A stretch of DNA of 64,000 nt from Myxococcales bacterium (GTDB lineage: Bacteria > Myxococcota_C > UBA6777), in the NCBI GenBank assembly GCA_020632975.1, contig JACKEL010000007.1, positions 248,001 through 312,000 of the forward strand, given 5' to 3'. The first letter of the stretch is position 1. Every line of letters begins with the position of its first letter. The notes beneath the pieces were generated by a model, which saw only the letters and a list, made by a program, of their open reading frames with translations, did not search any database and was not told the origin of the DNA. Shown here piece after piece: positions 42,803-52,415 of the stretch. Made by a program: the position numbers and the translations under genes.

Positions 42803-44758
42803 TTATCGATCTCCCAAGAAGGTCCGCAAAGGCTTGTTGGGAGCGGAGCTTGCCGCATGGAGCGCTGAGATGGTTTGCGTGATGAGCATCCAAGGTGTGT
42901 TGTCTTGTGGGAGGAGCGTGACGTTGTGTGTCTTGGGAAAGAGCGTTTTGATACGCTTGAGGCACTTTTGGAGTTCGCGGAAGGGGTAACCTTTTTTTCC
43001 TCGCGCAAGCGTGACATGGGCTGTGTTGGATGGCTTTTGTTGGGGGATGCATGTTGGAGGGAGGATGTCACCCCTCGCGATGACCTTGAAGCCCTCTTTT
43101 TCGATGGAGATGGCGAGTGGAGCGAGACTTGCTGTGGGTTTGGGAGGGGGTTCTCCTAGCAAACCGCCTCCTTGGAAAGATGTTTGGTGGGTCTGAAACT
43201 GCGGGTAATAGAAAAAGGGCATATACACGGAGACATCGGAGAGCTTGCAAGTCTTGGGGGGTTGGTTGGGTAGAGGGCAGACGGGCAGCGTGAGATATCC
43301 CCACGCATTGGTGCGCAAAGCGACAAGAAGAGAACGAGCCGTATGATAGGGGGTGCGTTCTTCGATGGAGACGCGCAGGGTTCTGTGTTTGCGGCCGTTG
43401 GGAAGGGAGGCTGCGAGTTTCTGGAAGACTCGTTTGAGCTGTGCGTTGGGAGACGAACTCTCGGATATACCGCAACGATCGTGTTGGTAGGGTGTGTTTG
43501 GGTGGTGGGCACAGATGGGCTGGCCATCAAGGTAGAGGTACTTTTGGGTCATGTGGAGGGTATACTTTGGAGAGATGCCACTAGGCGACATGGAGGTGGT
43601 TGGAACCCGTGGTGTATCGGCGAGTTTGGGGAGGCTTCCAGGATAAGTGAGCGCAGAGAGGACGGTCCAAGTGGGGTGCATCGCATCGTAGGTTTCGCCT
43701 TTGAGTTCTTCGTCAGTTCCCCACGAACCATCGGCATGTTGAGCCTTGATCATGTATTGCAAAGACTCTCGAACAAGCGGTGTCTCATCGCGTTTGAGTA
43801 CCTTGAGGCAATAGATGTACTCTGCCAAAAGATCGAGGTCATCGACTTGATGGCGCACAGTCGGGAGTTCCCTTGTTAGATAATCTCCTATTCTTCGCAT
43901 GAGTGGTGTTCGTGGAAGAGGACTTTCACTGTAGTGATTGGCGGCCATGATGATGTGTGTGATGAAGTAGTTTTGGTCGTGATAGCCGTCTGGGTCGCTT
44001 TTCAAGCTGTGAATAAAAGGAAGTTTGTCGAGCTGTGCAAATCGCTTTTGCGCGTGGTTTTTGGGGAGGCGAAAGGGATTGTTAGGATGACGTTTGAGAA
44101 AAAGATCCAAAAAAGCTCCGTCGATCAGGTAACCCCCGATGACATCGTAATTTAGGGTTTCGATCGATTTTTTGTAAGAGATATTGTATCCACTGCGTAA
44201 GTCTTTTGTGAAGTGGGTGTCGTAGAAGCTGAGAAAAGGTTGCAAGGGAAGTTTGTATTTGTACACGAGCGGAAAAAGCGCGAGAAAGTTCCATTTTTCG
44301 TCGATATCTTTGTCGTAGATTTGTGAGAACTGTGGGATGGCACGCTGAAAAGACTTGCGAATAAGACGGGTTGCGATCTTGGCGAGCGGGCTGCTTGGAG
44401 GAAAGAGCGTTAGCTCATTTATGATCCAAACGAAGTCTCCAAAGCCTTCACGAAAACGCTGGTTATCCTCAAGGTAGCGTGTGAGCCAGTGTACCCCCGC
44501 AAAGACCGCACGGTTTTCCCTTGTGGTTGCTTGGGAAAAGAGCTTGCGCAACTCTACAAGTTCTTGGTGAAAATAACGCGTTGGGGAGGTTGGAAGGACG
44601 ATGCGGACAGGCCGAGAGACGGGGAGACTTGCGCTTTGTGAGGTGGGTTTTTGCGAGAGCTTCGATGTTGCCTTGGTCGTGGGGAGATGCGCATCGCTTG
44701 AGGTTTGGAGAGAAAAAAGAAAAAGCAAACAAGATGTGTATGATAAGAGCTTCTTCAT
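42803..44758 (-). CDS. Secreted alpha-toroid plus ExbD-like protein
   Basis: The protein has 651 residues from ATG 44758, with a signal peptide or lipid-free export signal (LLSYTSCLLFLFSLQTSSDA). Residues about 60-420 are helical, with the motif QHADGSWGTD and HPTWTVLSAL typical of alpha/alpha-toroid repeats (prenyltransferase/terpene-cyclase-like fold). Two later segments, YLYLDGQPIC...LRVSIEERTPYHTARSLLVALR and HVTLARGKKGYPFRELQKCLKRI, resemble ExbD/TolR periplasmic domains, but the usual ExbD membrane anchor is missing. Family matches are by eye. It follows the lipoprotein gene at 101 bp. A peptidoglycan or TonB-related accessory role is speculative. Confidence 0.7.
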   Translation of the reverse strand: MKKLLSYTSCLLFLFSLQTSSDAHLPTTKATSKLSQKPTSQSASLPVSRPVRIVLPTSPTRYFHQELVELRKLFSQATTRENRAVFAGVHWLTRYLEDNQRFREGFGDFVWIINELTLFPPSSPLAKIATRLIRKSFQRAIPQFSQIYDKDIDEKWNFLALFPLVYKYKLPLQPFLSFYDTHFTKDLRSGYNISYKKSIETLNYDVIGGYLIDGAFLDLFLKRHPNNPFRLPKNHAQKRFAQLDKLPFIHSLKSDPDGYHDQNYFITHIIMAANHYSESPLPRTPLMRRIGDYLTRELPTVRHQVDDLDLLAEYIYCLKVLKRDETPLVRESLQYMIKAQHADGSWGTDEELKGETYDAMHPTWTVLSALTYPGSLPKLADTPRVPTTSMSPSGISPKYTLHMTQKYLYLDGQPICAHHPNTPYQHDRCGISESSSPNAQLKRVFQKLAASLPNGRKHRTLRVSIEERTPYHTARSLLVALRTNAWGYLTLPVCPLPNQPPKTCKLSDVSVYMPFFYYPQFQTHQTSFQGGGLLGEPPPKPTASLAPLAISIEKEGFKVIARGDILPPTCIPQQKPSNTAHVTLARGKKGYPFRELQKCLKRIKTLFPKTHNVTLLPQDNTPWMLITQTISALHAASSAPNKPLRTFLGDR

Positions 44759-44858
44759 GTTACAGCCTTCGGCGGTTAAGGGTGAAGTAAGGATCACTCT
44801 AGCCGCAGTAAGGAGAAGACAAAAGAAGCAGAGAAAAGAATCCATGGAAAGCGTGGAA

Positions 44859-46682
44859 TTATCGGCAGTATCCGATCTTGTTGGTGGTGCCATCGCGAAG
44901 CGTAAAGCTGATGCAACTGCGAGAGCCACACTCGCGGGCAGGGAAGTCCTGGTCGCAGAGTCGCTTGCAAACGCCGCTGGCGCCTGAGGGGAGGCAGGCA
45001 AGGTTGCGTTGGCAACCGTTGTTCGCTGCACAACTGTAAGGGGTGCAGGGAGAGCCTTCTGTACCCGTTCCTGCGGGGAGGCACACAAAGGAGTCGTTGC
45101 CCCAAGGTGCGCATTGTTCGTTGGCAAGGCAGTTTGCAGTGAAGGGGCTGCATGGATCGCCTGGAAAACAGACAGATAGACTCCCATCTTTTAGGCAAAA
45201 GTAACCGTTGGGACAGTCGTTTCGGTTGTTACAGGGCTGTCGGCAGATCCCCAGTTTTTCTTGGGCGCACCAGGTGATGCCTTTGCGAGCGCAGACGAGT
45301 TGTCCTTCGCAAGAGAAGTCGTAATCGCAGGGACCACCGAGCTTTTCGGGGACAAGACAACGATTCCCGCGACACTCGTAGGGAGGGGTTTGGGTGGGGC
45401 AGTCACCATTGCGCAAACAGCCGATAAGGAAGGTGCGGCTGGCGGTGGTTTGATTTTGGTTTTTGTCTGTTGCGATGACCACAAACTTCCGTTCTCCCGC
45501 ACCATAGAGGGATATCGCTGCTTGAACATCCGCTTGGAAAGTGTCGGATGTGATGGCCGCGCCTTTTTGGAAGAGCAAGTTGTCGAGCCGTTGGCCTTTT
45601 TCGTCTTCGAGATAGAAAGCCACGGACTCGATACCTTCTTCGTCTCGTGCGCGAGCTTCAAAGCGGATCTTGCCCAAGTGTGGGGAGTTTTCTAAGGGTA
45701 AGGTGATCTCTACGACAGGGGGTTGGGCATCTAGGGTGACTTTGAGTTCGGGGGGATTTTCAGTGACGTTTCCAACATTGTCGGTCCCTACAGCTTGCAG
45801 GGTGATCTCTTGTTTGTGTTGAAAAGCGGAGAGATCGACGGGGATCTGGAAGGGCGGTGCAGAGCGTGTTCCTACCACGACAGGGGCTTGGCCTGCGGCG
45901 GATGCGAGGATATCGATCTTGTTGAGTCCGAAGTCTTCTTGGATCTCCAAAAGCGCTGTAAAGACCTTGGGAACGGTCTTGAGGTTGCTCGGTGGATACA
46001 AAAAGCTGAGTTGGGGCGCTTTTTTGTCGATGTAAGCGACACAAGTCGCGGTGGTTCCGCGATAAAGCCCGCGCAACACTACGGCGGAGATACTGACTTC
46101 TTCTGCATGTTTGAGCGAGGAAAGGTCCACATCAAACTCGTAAGGCTCCCCATCCACGCGTGCTTTGGACTCGCCTTGCACATACAATTCGACAGGGGTC
46201 GCGGGGAGATTGGGGGGGATATCGAGCCATTCAAGGGTGAGCTTGACGCGGTCTCGTAGGATCAAGGCCCCTTGTTGGCACTCTTTGAAGCGTACTTGCG
46301 CTTGTCCATTGACGATCCAGACAGGCACGACTTTTTGGGTGGCGACGGTTTGCCCTGTGAGCATCAATTCGACAAAGACCTCGTAGGACCCGTCTTGTTC
46401 GGCTGCCGTATCCCACTCATAGAGGTAAGGAAAACGGTTGGGTTTTCCGCGGTGTAGGATCTTGATGTACTTGCTGTCTTTTTGGCTGCGTATCCCGATC
46501 AGGACTTCTTGGACCTCTCTGGTTTGGTTGGTATCGATCTCAACCAATGTGAATCCCGTGACTTGTTCGTCCGTGCTGGGGTTTTTGATGCGGACATTGA
46601 CTGTGCTTGGGCCGATACCACCTCCACAAGCCAAAGGAAAAAGTCCGAAAAAGAGAATGATTGCCAAGAGAAAAAGTCGCAT
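44859..46682 (-). CDS. Ig-like/Cys-rich surface lipoprotein, paralogue A
   Basis: The 607-residue protein has a lipobox ending at Cys19 (PLAC). Residues about 25-420 form several bacterial Ig-like beta-sandwich domains (for example DAQPPVVEITLP and DKKAPQLSFLYP, each opening a domain). The last 180 residues are Cys-rich, starting at FLIGCLRNGDCP. The join FLxGC...CLVPxxLG...C is shared with the protein encoded at 48643-50565, so the two are paralogues. GAGGA is 8 nt before ATG 46682, 11 bp after the propeller gene. It is a surface protein of unknown ligand. Confidence 0.8.
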   Translation of the reverse strand: MRLFLLAIILFFGLFPLACGGGIGPSTVNVRIKNPSTDEQVTGFTLVEIDTNQTREVQEVLIGIRSQKDSKYIKILHRGKPNRFPYLYEWDTAAEQDGSYEVFVELMLTGQTVATQKVVPVWIVNGQAQVRFKECQQGALILRDRVKLTLEWLDIPPNLPATPVELYVQGESKARVDGEPYEFDVDLSSLKHAEEVSISAVVLRGLYRGTTATCVAYIDKKAPQLSFLYPPSNLKTVPKVFTALLEIQEDFGLNKIDILASAAGQAPVVVGTRSAPPFQIPVDLSAFQHKQEITLQAVGTDNVGNVTENPPELKVTLDAQPPVVEITLPLENSPHLGKIRFEARARDEEGIESVAFYLEDEKGQRLDNLLFQKGAAITSDTFQADVQAAISLYGAGERKFVVIATDKNQNQTTASRTFLIGCLRNGDCPTQTPPYECRGNRCLVPEKLGGPCDYDFSCEGQLVCARKGITWCAQEKLGICRQPCNNRNDCPNGYFCLKDGSLSVCFPGDPCSPFTANCLANEQCAPWGNDSFVCLPAGTGTEGSPCTPYSCAANNGCQRNLACLPSGASGVCKRLCDQDFPARECGSRSCISFTLRDGTTNKIGYCR

Positions 46683-46693
46683 ATTCTTGTTCC

Positions 46694-48550
46694 TCAAGGC
46701 TGCGTGGTTGGGGCAGGGAGCAAGACACGCCACAGTGTGTTGTCTCCTGCGCTTGCGACCCAAAGGGTACGTTCTTTTTGGGCGTTGGGTGGGCTCACTG
46801 CGAGCCCCAAGATCCCCAGTCCAACTTTGACTTGGCGCGTGACTTGGCGTGTGTTGAGATCGATAAAGGAAAGCAGACCACCATCGCGGTGGCCGACAAT
46901 GGCGGTTCCATCGAAGGTTACGACGGGGCCAGGCGAACCATTCCCACCTTGTTGATCTGAGAGTGTGAGCGTGTTGAGTAGCTGTCTTTGGTTGAGATCT
47001 ACGAGGTAAATCTCGCGTTTGGTGGGGTTGGTGACGACAGCTCGTGCAAGAGACGTATCGACGGCCACTTGGTCGATTCCTGCGGGCAGTGTGAGGTTTT
47101 TGCTGCTGGTCTCTTGCATCTGAAGGATGTCGATCCAAAGCAGCGCATCTACGCCCGCCGCAAGAACATAAATGCCGAAAGGTGCGGTATCTTGGCCGAT
47201 GCTCGTGCTTGCAGAAGGCATCCCATTGCACAAGATCTGTTGTGAAGCGATATCGATGCGACAAAGGCCCCCTTCGGGTTGTCCTTGGCTATCTTGACCG
47301 CGAAAACGCCCGTACAGTCGGTTTTGTAGCAAGAGCAGGCTGCCGCTGTGATCGCGTTTGGGCAAGGTGACCCATGTGGTTTGTTTGCCATCGCTTAGGT
47401 CGATTCGCTCGATCGCTTGGGGGAGTTGGAGATAAGCATAGCTTGTGTCGAGTGCGATCCCCGAGGGTTCTTCTGCGAGATCGATGGTGTATTTCAGCGT
47501 GGGTGGATTTGCGCTGCGATCAAAGAGCAAGAGCTTTTTGGTGTCGCGGAGAGAGACAGCTCCCCACGCATCGCTAAGGGCCACATGATGCGGATACGAC
47601 GGAGGGATCGTGATCTGGAAGGGTTGATAGACGCAACCATTGTCGATCTGCCCGTCGCAGTCGTTGTCGAGGTTGTCACCACAGACCTCATTGGAAGCTT
47701 TGGTGTCAGGGAGACAGGCAAGCTTTCCTGTTTGGGTATCGCAGACCATCGTGCCCGTCTTGCAAACGCCCGGCTGTTGGGTGTCACAGGCTGCCCCTGT
47801 ACCTTCTACGTTATCGACCTGTCCATCACAATCGTTGTCGATCCCATCGCAGGTCTCGGTGGCTGGGAGGATCTCGCCTTCGCAAGCAGACCATGTCTTG
47901 TTGTTGCAACGTTCGCGGCCTTCTTTGCAAGCGCCGATCCCTGCGGCTTCTTTGGGGCCGCTGTAGCAAGAGCGTGACAAAGCATTGCCATCCGCATCGT
48001 TGTCGATCTGTCCATCGCAGTCGTTATCGAGTCCATCGCAGATCTCAGCAGCAGGAAGTACCTGTCCTTGGCAAATTCCCCATATCCCCGTGCTGTTGCA
48101 AGTTTGCTTGCCTTTTTTGCACTGTGTCCCAGGGAAGGTCAGGGTCTTTTCGAGGCCATCGTAACAATCGCGGGTCTCGCCAGGGGTGCACTCGACTTGG
48201 ATGCATCCGACCTCGTCGATCTGACCATTGCAGTTGTCGTCGATGTTGTTGCCGCAGTACTCGTCGTTTCCAGGTTTGATCAGGGGGTCGTTGTCGTTGC
48301 AGTCGATGGGAGGGGGGAAACCGTCTTGGTCTTTGTCGTCTTGGACGGTGGCACATTGGTTTCCTACGCAGACTTGACCATTGTCGCAGTCGATATGGTA
48401 ACGACATCCATCCAAGCAGACTTTTTGTAGGACATTGCAATAGGTGCGAGGAGGACAGTCTTTGTCTTCTTGGCAGGGGCCACCTTTGCCGCTACAGGCG
48501 ATCTGCGAAAAGAGTGCAAGGCTCAGAAAAGAAAAGAAGATTCGATACAT
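46694..48550 (-). CDS. MopE-type calcium-repeat beta-propeller lipoprotein
   Basis: The 618-residue protein has a lipobox ending at Cys19 (SQIAC). A Cys-rich module is followed by four copies of the CDGxDNDCDGxxD pattern (DDNCNGQID, DNDCDGQID, DNDCDGQVD, DNDCDGQID), the putative calcium/metal-binding motif named after MopE. Residues from about 290 have repeated blades (GIALDTSYAYLQL, GPVVTFDGTAIVGHRDGG, GILGLAVSPPN) fitting a beta-propeller. The start is at ATG 48550, with a distant AAGG as ribosome binding site. It sits between the two paralogous Ig-like lipoproteins, suggesting one surface complex. Confidence 0.82.
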   Translation of the reverse strand: MYRIFFSFLSLALFSQIACSGKGGPCQEDKDCPPRTYCNVLQKVCLDGCRYHIDCDNGQVCVGNQCATVQDDKDQDGFPPPIDCNDNDPLIKPGNDEYCGNNIDDNCNGQIDEVGCIQVECTPGETRDCYDGLEKTLTFPGTQCKKGKQTCNSTGIWGICQGQVLPAAEICDGLDNDCDGQIDNDADGNALSRSCYSGPKEAAGIGACKEGRERCNNKTWSACEGEILPATETCDGIDNDCDGQVDNVEGTGAACDTQQPGVCKTGTMVCDTQTGKLACLPDTKASNEVCGDNLDNDCDGQIDNGCVYQPFQITIPPSYPHHVALSDAWGAVSLRDTKKLLLFDRSANPPTLKYTIDLAEEPSGIALDTSYAYLQLPQAIERIDLSDGKQTTWVTLPKRDHSGSLLLLQNRLYGRFRGQDSQGQPEGGLCRIDIASQQILCNGMPSASTSIGQDTAPFGIYVLAAGVDALLWIDILQMQETSSKNLTLPAGIDQVAVDTSLARAVVTNPTKREIYLVDLNQRQLLNTLTLSDQQGGNGSPGPVVTFDGTAIVGHRDGGLLSFIDLNTRQVTRQVKVGLGILGLAVSPPNAQKERTLWVASAGDNTLWRVLLPAPTTQP

Positions 48551-48642
48551 GCAAGACGACCTTTTTGGCAAAGTGAAAGGCACCATGCGATCTTGTTGAG
48601 GTGATACGTGGGAGGATGATGGCTTTGTAAGAAATCGTCTTC

Positions 48643-50565
48643 TCATTGGCAAACCCCGTAGCGAAGGGGCTTTCCGCCAAAGCTCCAGATGAGTGCGACG
48701 CACTGTTGTCCTGATGGGCAGTTGGGACTTTGTGTATCGCAGACTTGGGCGCATGAAGTTCGGCCTACGTTGATCAGGATGATGCACCAAGCATTTCGCG
48801 TGCAGTTCCCTTGACCTCCACAGTTTTGGTTGCATTGACTACCAAGAGGCAAAGTCCCGATGGGAACGCAAAAAGAGGCATCGTCATCAGCAACAGTGCA
48901 GTGCATACCGCTCGGGCAATCGTTGCCGAGAGGTGTGCAACGCTCGGATGGTAGGCAAGTTTTGGTGGTGCGATCGCAAAAGTAACCCGCATCACAAGCA
49001 TCTGCGGACACGAACTGGTTTCCTGGGTTGCAACGTTGACGACAATACGTCTTGGTTTGTGTCGAACAGACGGGGCTTTGGCCAGGTACGCAGTCGGTCC
49101 CGATCTCGCAAGGAAGATCAGGGGTGCAGACTTCTCCAAGGCGTGCAGGGACGAGACAACGGGTGTTGTGGCAGAGTTCTCCTGCGGGGCAGTCCGTGGA
49201 GTCCACGCAACCCACGAGGAACAAACGTTGCTTGCTCGAAGAGTTGCCCGAAGCGTCGGTGGCTACGACGTTAATGAAGAAGCGACCTGTTCCATACTTT
49301 GTACGGAGACTTTGTAGGGTGATATCTTCGGTCGTCTCGGGCGTCCCAAGCGTTTTGTTGAGGAGTTCCCACGTCTTTTTGCTCTGCTCGTTTTGTAGGG
49401 TGATCTTGACGTTTGCGAGTTGGTTGTTGTCCGTGATGCGCGCGCTGATCTTGACTTCTGTTTCAAAGACTTGGCCCTCTCCTGGGGTTCGGATGTAGAT
49501 CTCAGGAGGGACGGGGTCGATGCGGATGCGAAGTTGGGTTGGGGGATCGCTGAGGTTGCCTGCTTCGTCGAGTGCGCGGGCTGAAAGAACGATCGATTGC
49601 TCGCGGTCATAACTTGAGGGAAGGGTTACGCTGATGGGGTAGTCGGGCTTGGTTTTGCCGATCCAAGGATCCCCTGGGTTGGGGCAGTTGATGGCGCTGA
49701 GTGGGGTATTTCCTGTTGGTGTGCAACCACTTCCATCCACAAGTAAGCGAACCTCACGTACACCAAAGCGATCTTGCGCGTCAAAACGAACTTGGAAGGT
49801 TCTTCCCACCAAGGTGTCTTCTTTGCTTGGTTCGATAAAACGCACGGTGGGAGCGGTGTTATCGATGCGTGGGGTGCATGTGATGCGGCTGATGTTGCCG
49901 CGCAGATCGACGCCTTCCACATCAAGGTTGAGGGTTGCGCCATCTTGGTAGTCTTGGGTGGGGATCAAGTAACGAAAAGGCGCGATATTCTCGTTGGTTT
50001 TGGGGCCTTGTTGCCCATCAATCGAGAGGGTGGGGGCGGCAGCCAGTTGGGTGTTGGTTTGGTTGATGGCGACGAGGAGAGGGTAAGTGTCGCGAATCCA
50101 TTGGCCATCGTAGCAGTTGACAAACCACAGACGCGGAGGCTCGTTGCTGACTTGAACGAGCGTGATCCTTGAGATGATGGGGTTGCCAAAAAGGTCGTAG
50201 GCGATGGCTTTGAGATGATAGAAGCCGTCTGGGACTTGGAAGGTGCTCCAACGAAAGGTGTAAGGGGCTTGGTGGAGTTGGGCCAAGACACGGTCCGTTT
50301 GGTTTGTGATGCGTAGGCGTTGTTGGGGGGTGAGGGTGACTTCTACGTAGCGGATCGTTGAGTTGGGTTCGACGCTGACAAGCACAGGGATCGTGCCAGA
50401 GACTTGGCCTGGGTTGGGCTTTTCGATGGTGACTTTGATTTCTACGCTGACGCTGTAACCGTCGTCGCACTGACAAGCGGTTAGTCCACTCACCCACACC
50501 GCAAGTAAGAAGAAAAGAAAGAAACGGAAGAAAGACAAACGAAAAAAGCGATATGGATGAAGCAT
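48643..50565 (-). CDS. Ig-like/Cys-rich surface lipoprotein, paralogue B
   Basis: The 640-residue protein has a hydrophobic leader ending at Cys31 (LTACQC). Several Ig-like beta-sandwich domains follow (DNTAPTVRFIEPSKEDT and DPVPPEIYIRTPGEG open two of them). The C-terminal 180 residues form a Cys-rich region starting at FLVGCVDSTDCP, with the same layout as the paralogue at 44859. It is the first gene of the minus-strand run to 42435, and each step is separated by 11-101 bp. Surface location is inferred from the lipobox; ligand unknown. Confidence 0.8.
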   Translation of the reverse strand: MLHPYRFFRLSFFRFFLFFLLAVWVSGLTACQCDDGYSVSVEIKVTIEKPNPGQVSGTIPVLVSVEPNSTIRYVEVTLTPQQRLRITNQTDRVLAQLHQAPYTFRWSTFQVPDGFYHLKAIAYDLFGNPIISRITLVQVSNEPPRLWFVNCYDGQWIRDTYPLLVAINQTNTQLAAAPTLSIDGQQGPKTNENIAPFRYLIPTQDYQDGATLNLDVEGVDLRGNISRITCTPRIDNTAPTVRFIEPSKEDTLVGRTFQVRFDAQDRFGVREVRLLVDGSGCTPTGNTPLSAINCPNPGDPWIGKTKPDYPISVTLPSSYDREQSIVLSARALDEAGNLSDPPTQLRIRIDPVPPEIYIRTPGEGQVFETEVKISARITDNNQLANVKITLQNEQSKKTWELLNKTLGTPETTEDITLQSLRTKYGTGRFFINVVATDASGNSSSKQRLFLVGCVDSTDCPAGELCHNTRCLVPARLGEVCTPDLPCEIGTDCVPGQSPVCSTQTKTYCRQRCNPGNQFVSADACDAGYFCDRTTKTCLPSERCTPLGNDCPSGMHCTVADDDASFCVPIGTLPLGSQCNQNCGGQGNCTRNAWCIILINVGRTSCAQVCDTQSPNCPSGQQCVALIWSFGGKPLRYGVCQ

Positions 50566-50684
50566 GCTTGCGTTGTCCCATCAAGAGAAGCGTTTGGCCC
50601 ATCAAAGGGCAAAAAACGTATGCAACCGTTGTTAAGATGGAACATTTGCAGGGGAGGTGTCAACGAGGGGAGGAGAAGTGAGGC

Positions 50685-51062
50685 TTAGTGGCCAGTGTGT
50701 TTTTTGTAGGTCTCTGCGTCCATCAAGCCGTCAAGCTGGCTTGGATCGTCAAGCTCGACGCAAAAGAGCCAACCTTCGCCATAAGGATCTTTGTTGACCA
50801 ACTCAGGCGACTTTTCGAGGGCGCTGTTGACTTCGGTGATCTTGCCCGATACAGGGGCGTAGATGTCCGAGACGGTCTTGACGGACTCGATGGTGCCAAG
50901 GACGTCTTTGAGTGCGGAAGCATCGCCAACGTTCATGGAGAAGTCGAGGTAGACGACATCGCCAAGTTGATCTTGTGCGTGGTCTGTGATGCCGATACGT
51001 CCAGTGGAGGGGTCAATCCACTCGTGATCTTCAGTGTAGCGGAGATTCTCTGGGAATTTCAT
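50685..51062 (-). CDS. gcvH: Glycine cleavage system H protein
   Basis: The 125-residue protein is a standard GcvH. The lipoyl attachment Lys62 is in GTIESVKTVSDIYAP, and the N terminus LRYTEDHEWI is typical. The lipoyl arm carries the aminomethyl group between GcvP and GcvT. GGAG precedes ATG 51062, 13 bp after gcvT, forming a gcvT-gcvH operon. gcvP is not in the window. Confidence 0.97.
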   Translation of the reverse strand: MKFPENLRYTEDHEWIDPSTGRIGITDHAQDQLGDVVYLDFSMNVGDASALKDVLGTIESVKTVSDIYAPVSGKITEVNSALEKSPELVNKDPYGEGWLFCVELDDPSQLDGLMDAETYKKHTGH

Positions 51063-51075
51063 CGTGTTTCGCTCC

Positions 51076-52200
51076 TCAAGCTTTCGTTTTGTTGAAGAAG
51101 GGTGTTTTGACAACTTCTGCGGCAATTTTTTTGTTTCGGATCTCGATGGTGAGGGCGCTTCCGATCTTTGCATACGCAGGATTGGCGGGGACGTAGCCGA
51201 TGCCAATGGACTGTTGGAGGCTTGGTGCGAAACCTCCCGAGGTCAAGATCCCGATCTCTTGTTCGCCCGCAGCATCGAAGATCTTGTAGCCATGTCGCGG
51301 TACGCCGCGCTCTTTCAGCAAAAGACCGACAAGGCGGCGAGGGGGTTTGTTTTGGATCTGTTCGACCAATACGTCGCGCCCAATAAAGTCGCCTTTGTCG
51401 GGTTTGACGGTCCAGTTGAGTCCCGCTTCGATGGGGGTTGTGGTTTGGTCGATATCGTTTCCGTAGAGGGGGTAGCGCATCTCCATCCGCAAGGTGTCAC
51501 GTGCGCCAAGTCCGATGGGAACGGCCCCTTGGTTGATCAGGGCATCCCAAAGCGCTGTGGCTTGTGCGGTGGGGACAAAGATCTCGAATCCGTCTTCGCC
51601 TGTGTAGCCCGTACAAGCGGCCATACAGTCAGCGATCCCTGCGATGGTGGTGTGGGACAACTGATTGTGTTTGAGCGGCATCAAGTCGGCATCTGCAAGC
51701 TCATTGAGCATGGTGCGGGCTTGGGGACCTTGGATCGCCAAGAGCGCCCATTTGTCGCCATCTTCGGGGGTCTTCATCTCAAGATCCGCTTTGGCTTCGG
51801 CTGGGATATTGGCTTGAAACCAAGCGAAGTCTTTGTCGCGGTTGGAAGCGTTGATGACGATGATAAAGTGTTCTTCTTTGAGGCGGTACACCAAGCAGTC
51901 ATCGACCACGCCGCCTTCTGGATAGCAGATGGGCGTGTACAACGCTTGGTTGTCTTGGAGGCGCGAAGCGTCGTTGGTGATCCAGTGTTGAATCGCAGGA
52001 AGCGCACCTTTTCCAAACAACTCTACGCGGCCCATGTGGGAAACATCGAAGAGACCGGCTTTTTCGCGAACGGCGTTGTGTTCTGCGACGATCCCTTCGT
52101 ACTGGATCGGCATCTCCCAGCCCGCAAAGTCCACGATGCGCGCTTTGTGTGCAACGTGTTTTTCGTAGAGAGGGGTGCGTCTCGGTTTTTGTTCAGTCAT
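51076..52200 (-). CDS. gcvT: Glycine cleavage system aminomethyltransferase
   Basis: The 374-residue protein has the folate-binding GcvT fold: TPLYEKHVAHKARIVDFAGWEMPIQY, VSHMGRVELFG, CTGYTGEDGFEIFV and GLGARDTLRMEMRYPLYG. It transfers the methylene group from the lipoyl arm of GcvH to tetrahydrofolate and releases ammonia. GAGGAG stands before ATG 52200. A 215-bp divergent gap separates it from argH; I found no glycine riboswitch in it. Confidence 0.97.
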   Translation of the reverse strand: MTEQKPRRTPLYEKHVAHKARIVDFAGWEMPIQYEGIVAEHNAVREKAGLFDVSHMGRVELFGKGALPAIQHWITNDASRLQDNQALYTPICYPEGGVVDDCLVYRLKEEHFIIVINASNRDKDFAWFQANIPAEAKADLEMKTPEDGDKWALLAIQGPQARTMLNELADADLMPLKHNQLSHTTIAGIADCMAACTGYTGEDGFEIFVPTAQATALWDALINQGAVPIGLGARDTLRMEMRYPLYGNDIDQTTTPIEAGLNWTVKPDKGDFIGRDVLVEQIQNKPPRRLVGLLLKERGVPRHGYKIFDAAGEQEIGILTSGGFAPSLQQSIGIGYVPANPAYAKIGSALTIEIRNKKIAAEVVKTPFFNKTKA

Positions 52201-52415
52201 CAAAGGTTCTCCTCTGTGTAGGTCGTCTTCATTTTTGCGGGCGAGGCTACTCGCTTCTTTGCAGGCTGTCAACAGGTTCGCACGAGGGCGGAGCGCAAGG
52301 GACCATGGGAGGGATAGCGCTTTGCGACAAGCTCGTGTCTTGACGAGAGTGGGGTGGCTGTGTTTTTCCTGCGCTTCGTGAAATGTCCGATGTCTTGACG
52401 CTCAGGGAGGTGTGT

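Noticed and set aside
52201..52415. Possible glycine riboswitch upstream of gcvT
   Set aside because: No tandem aptamer-like conserved core is visible in the 215-bp gap.
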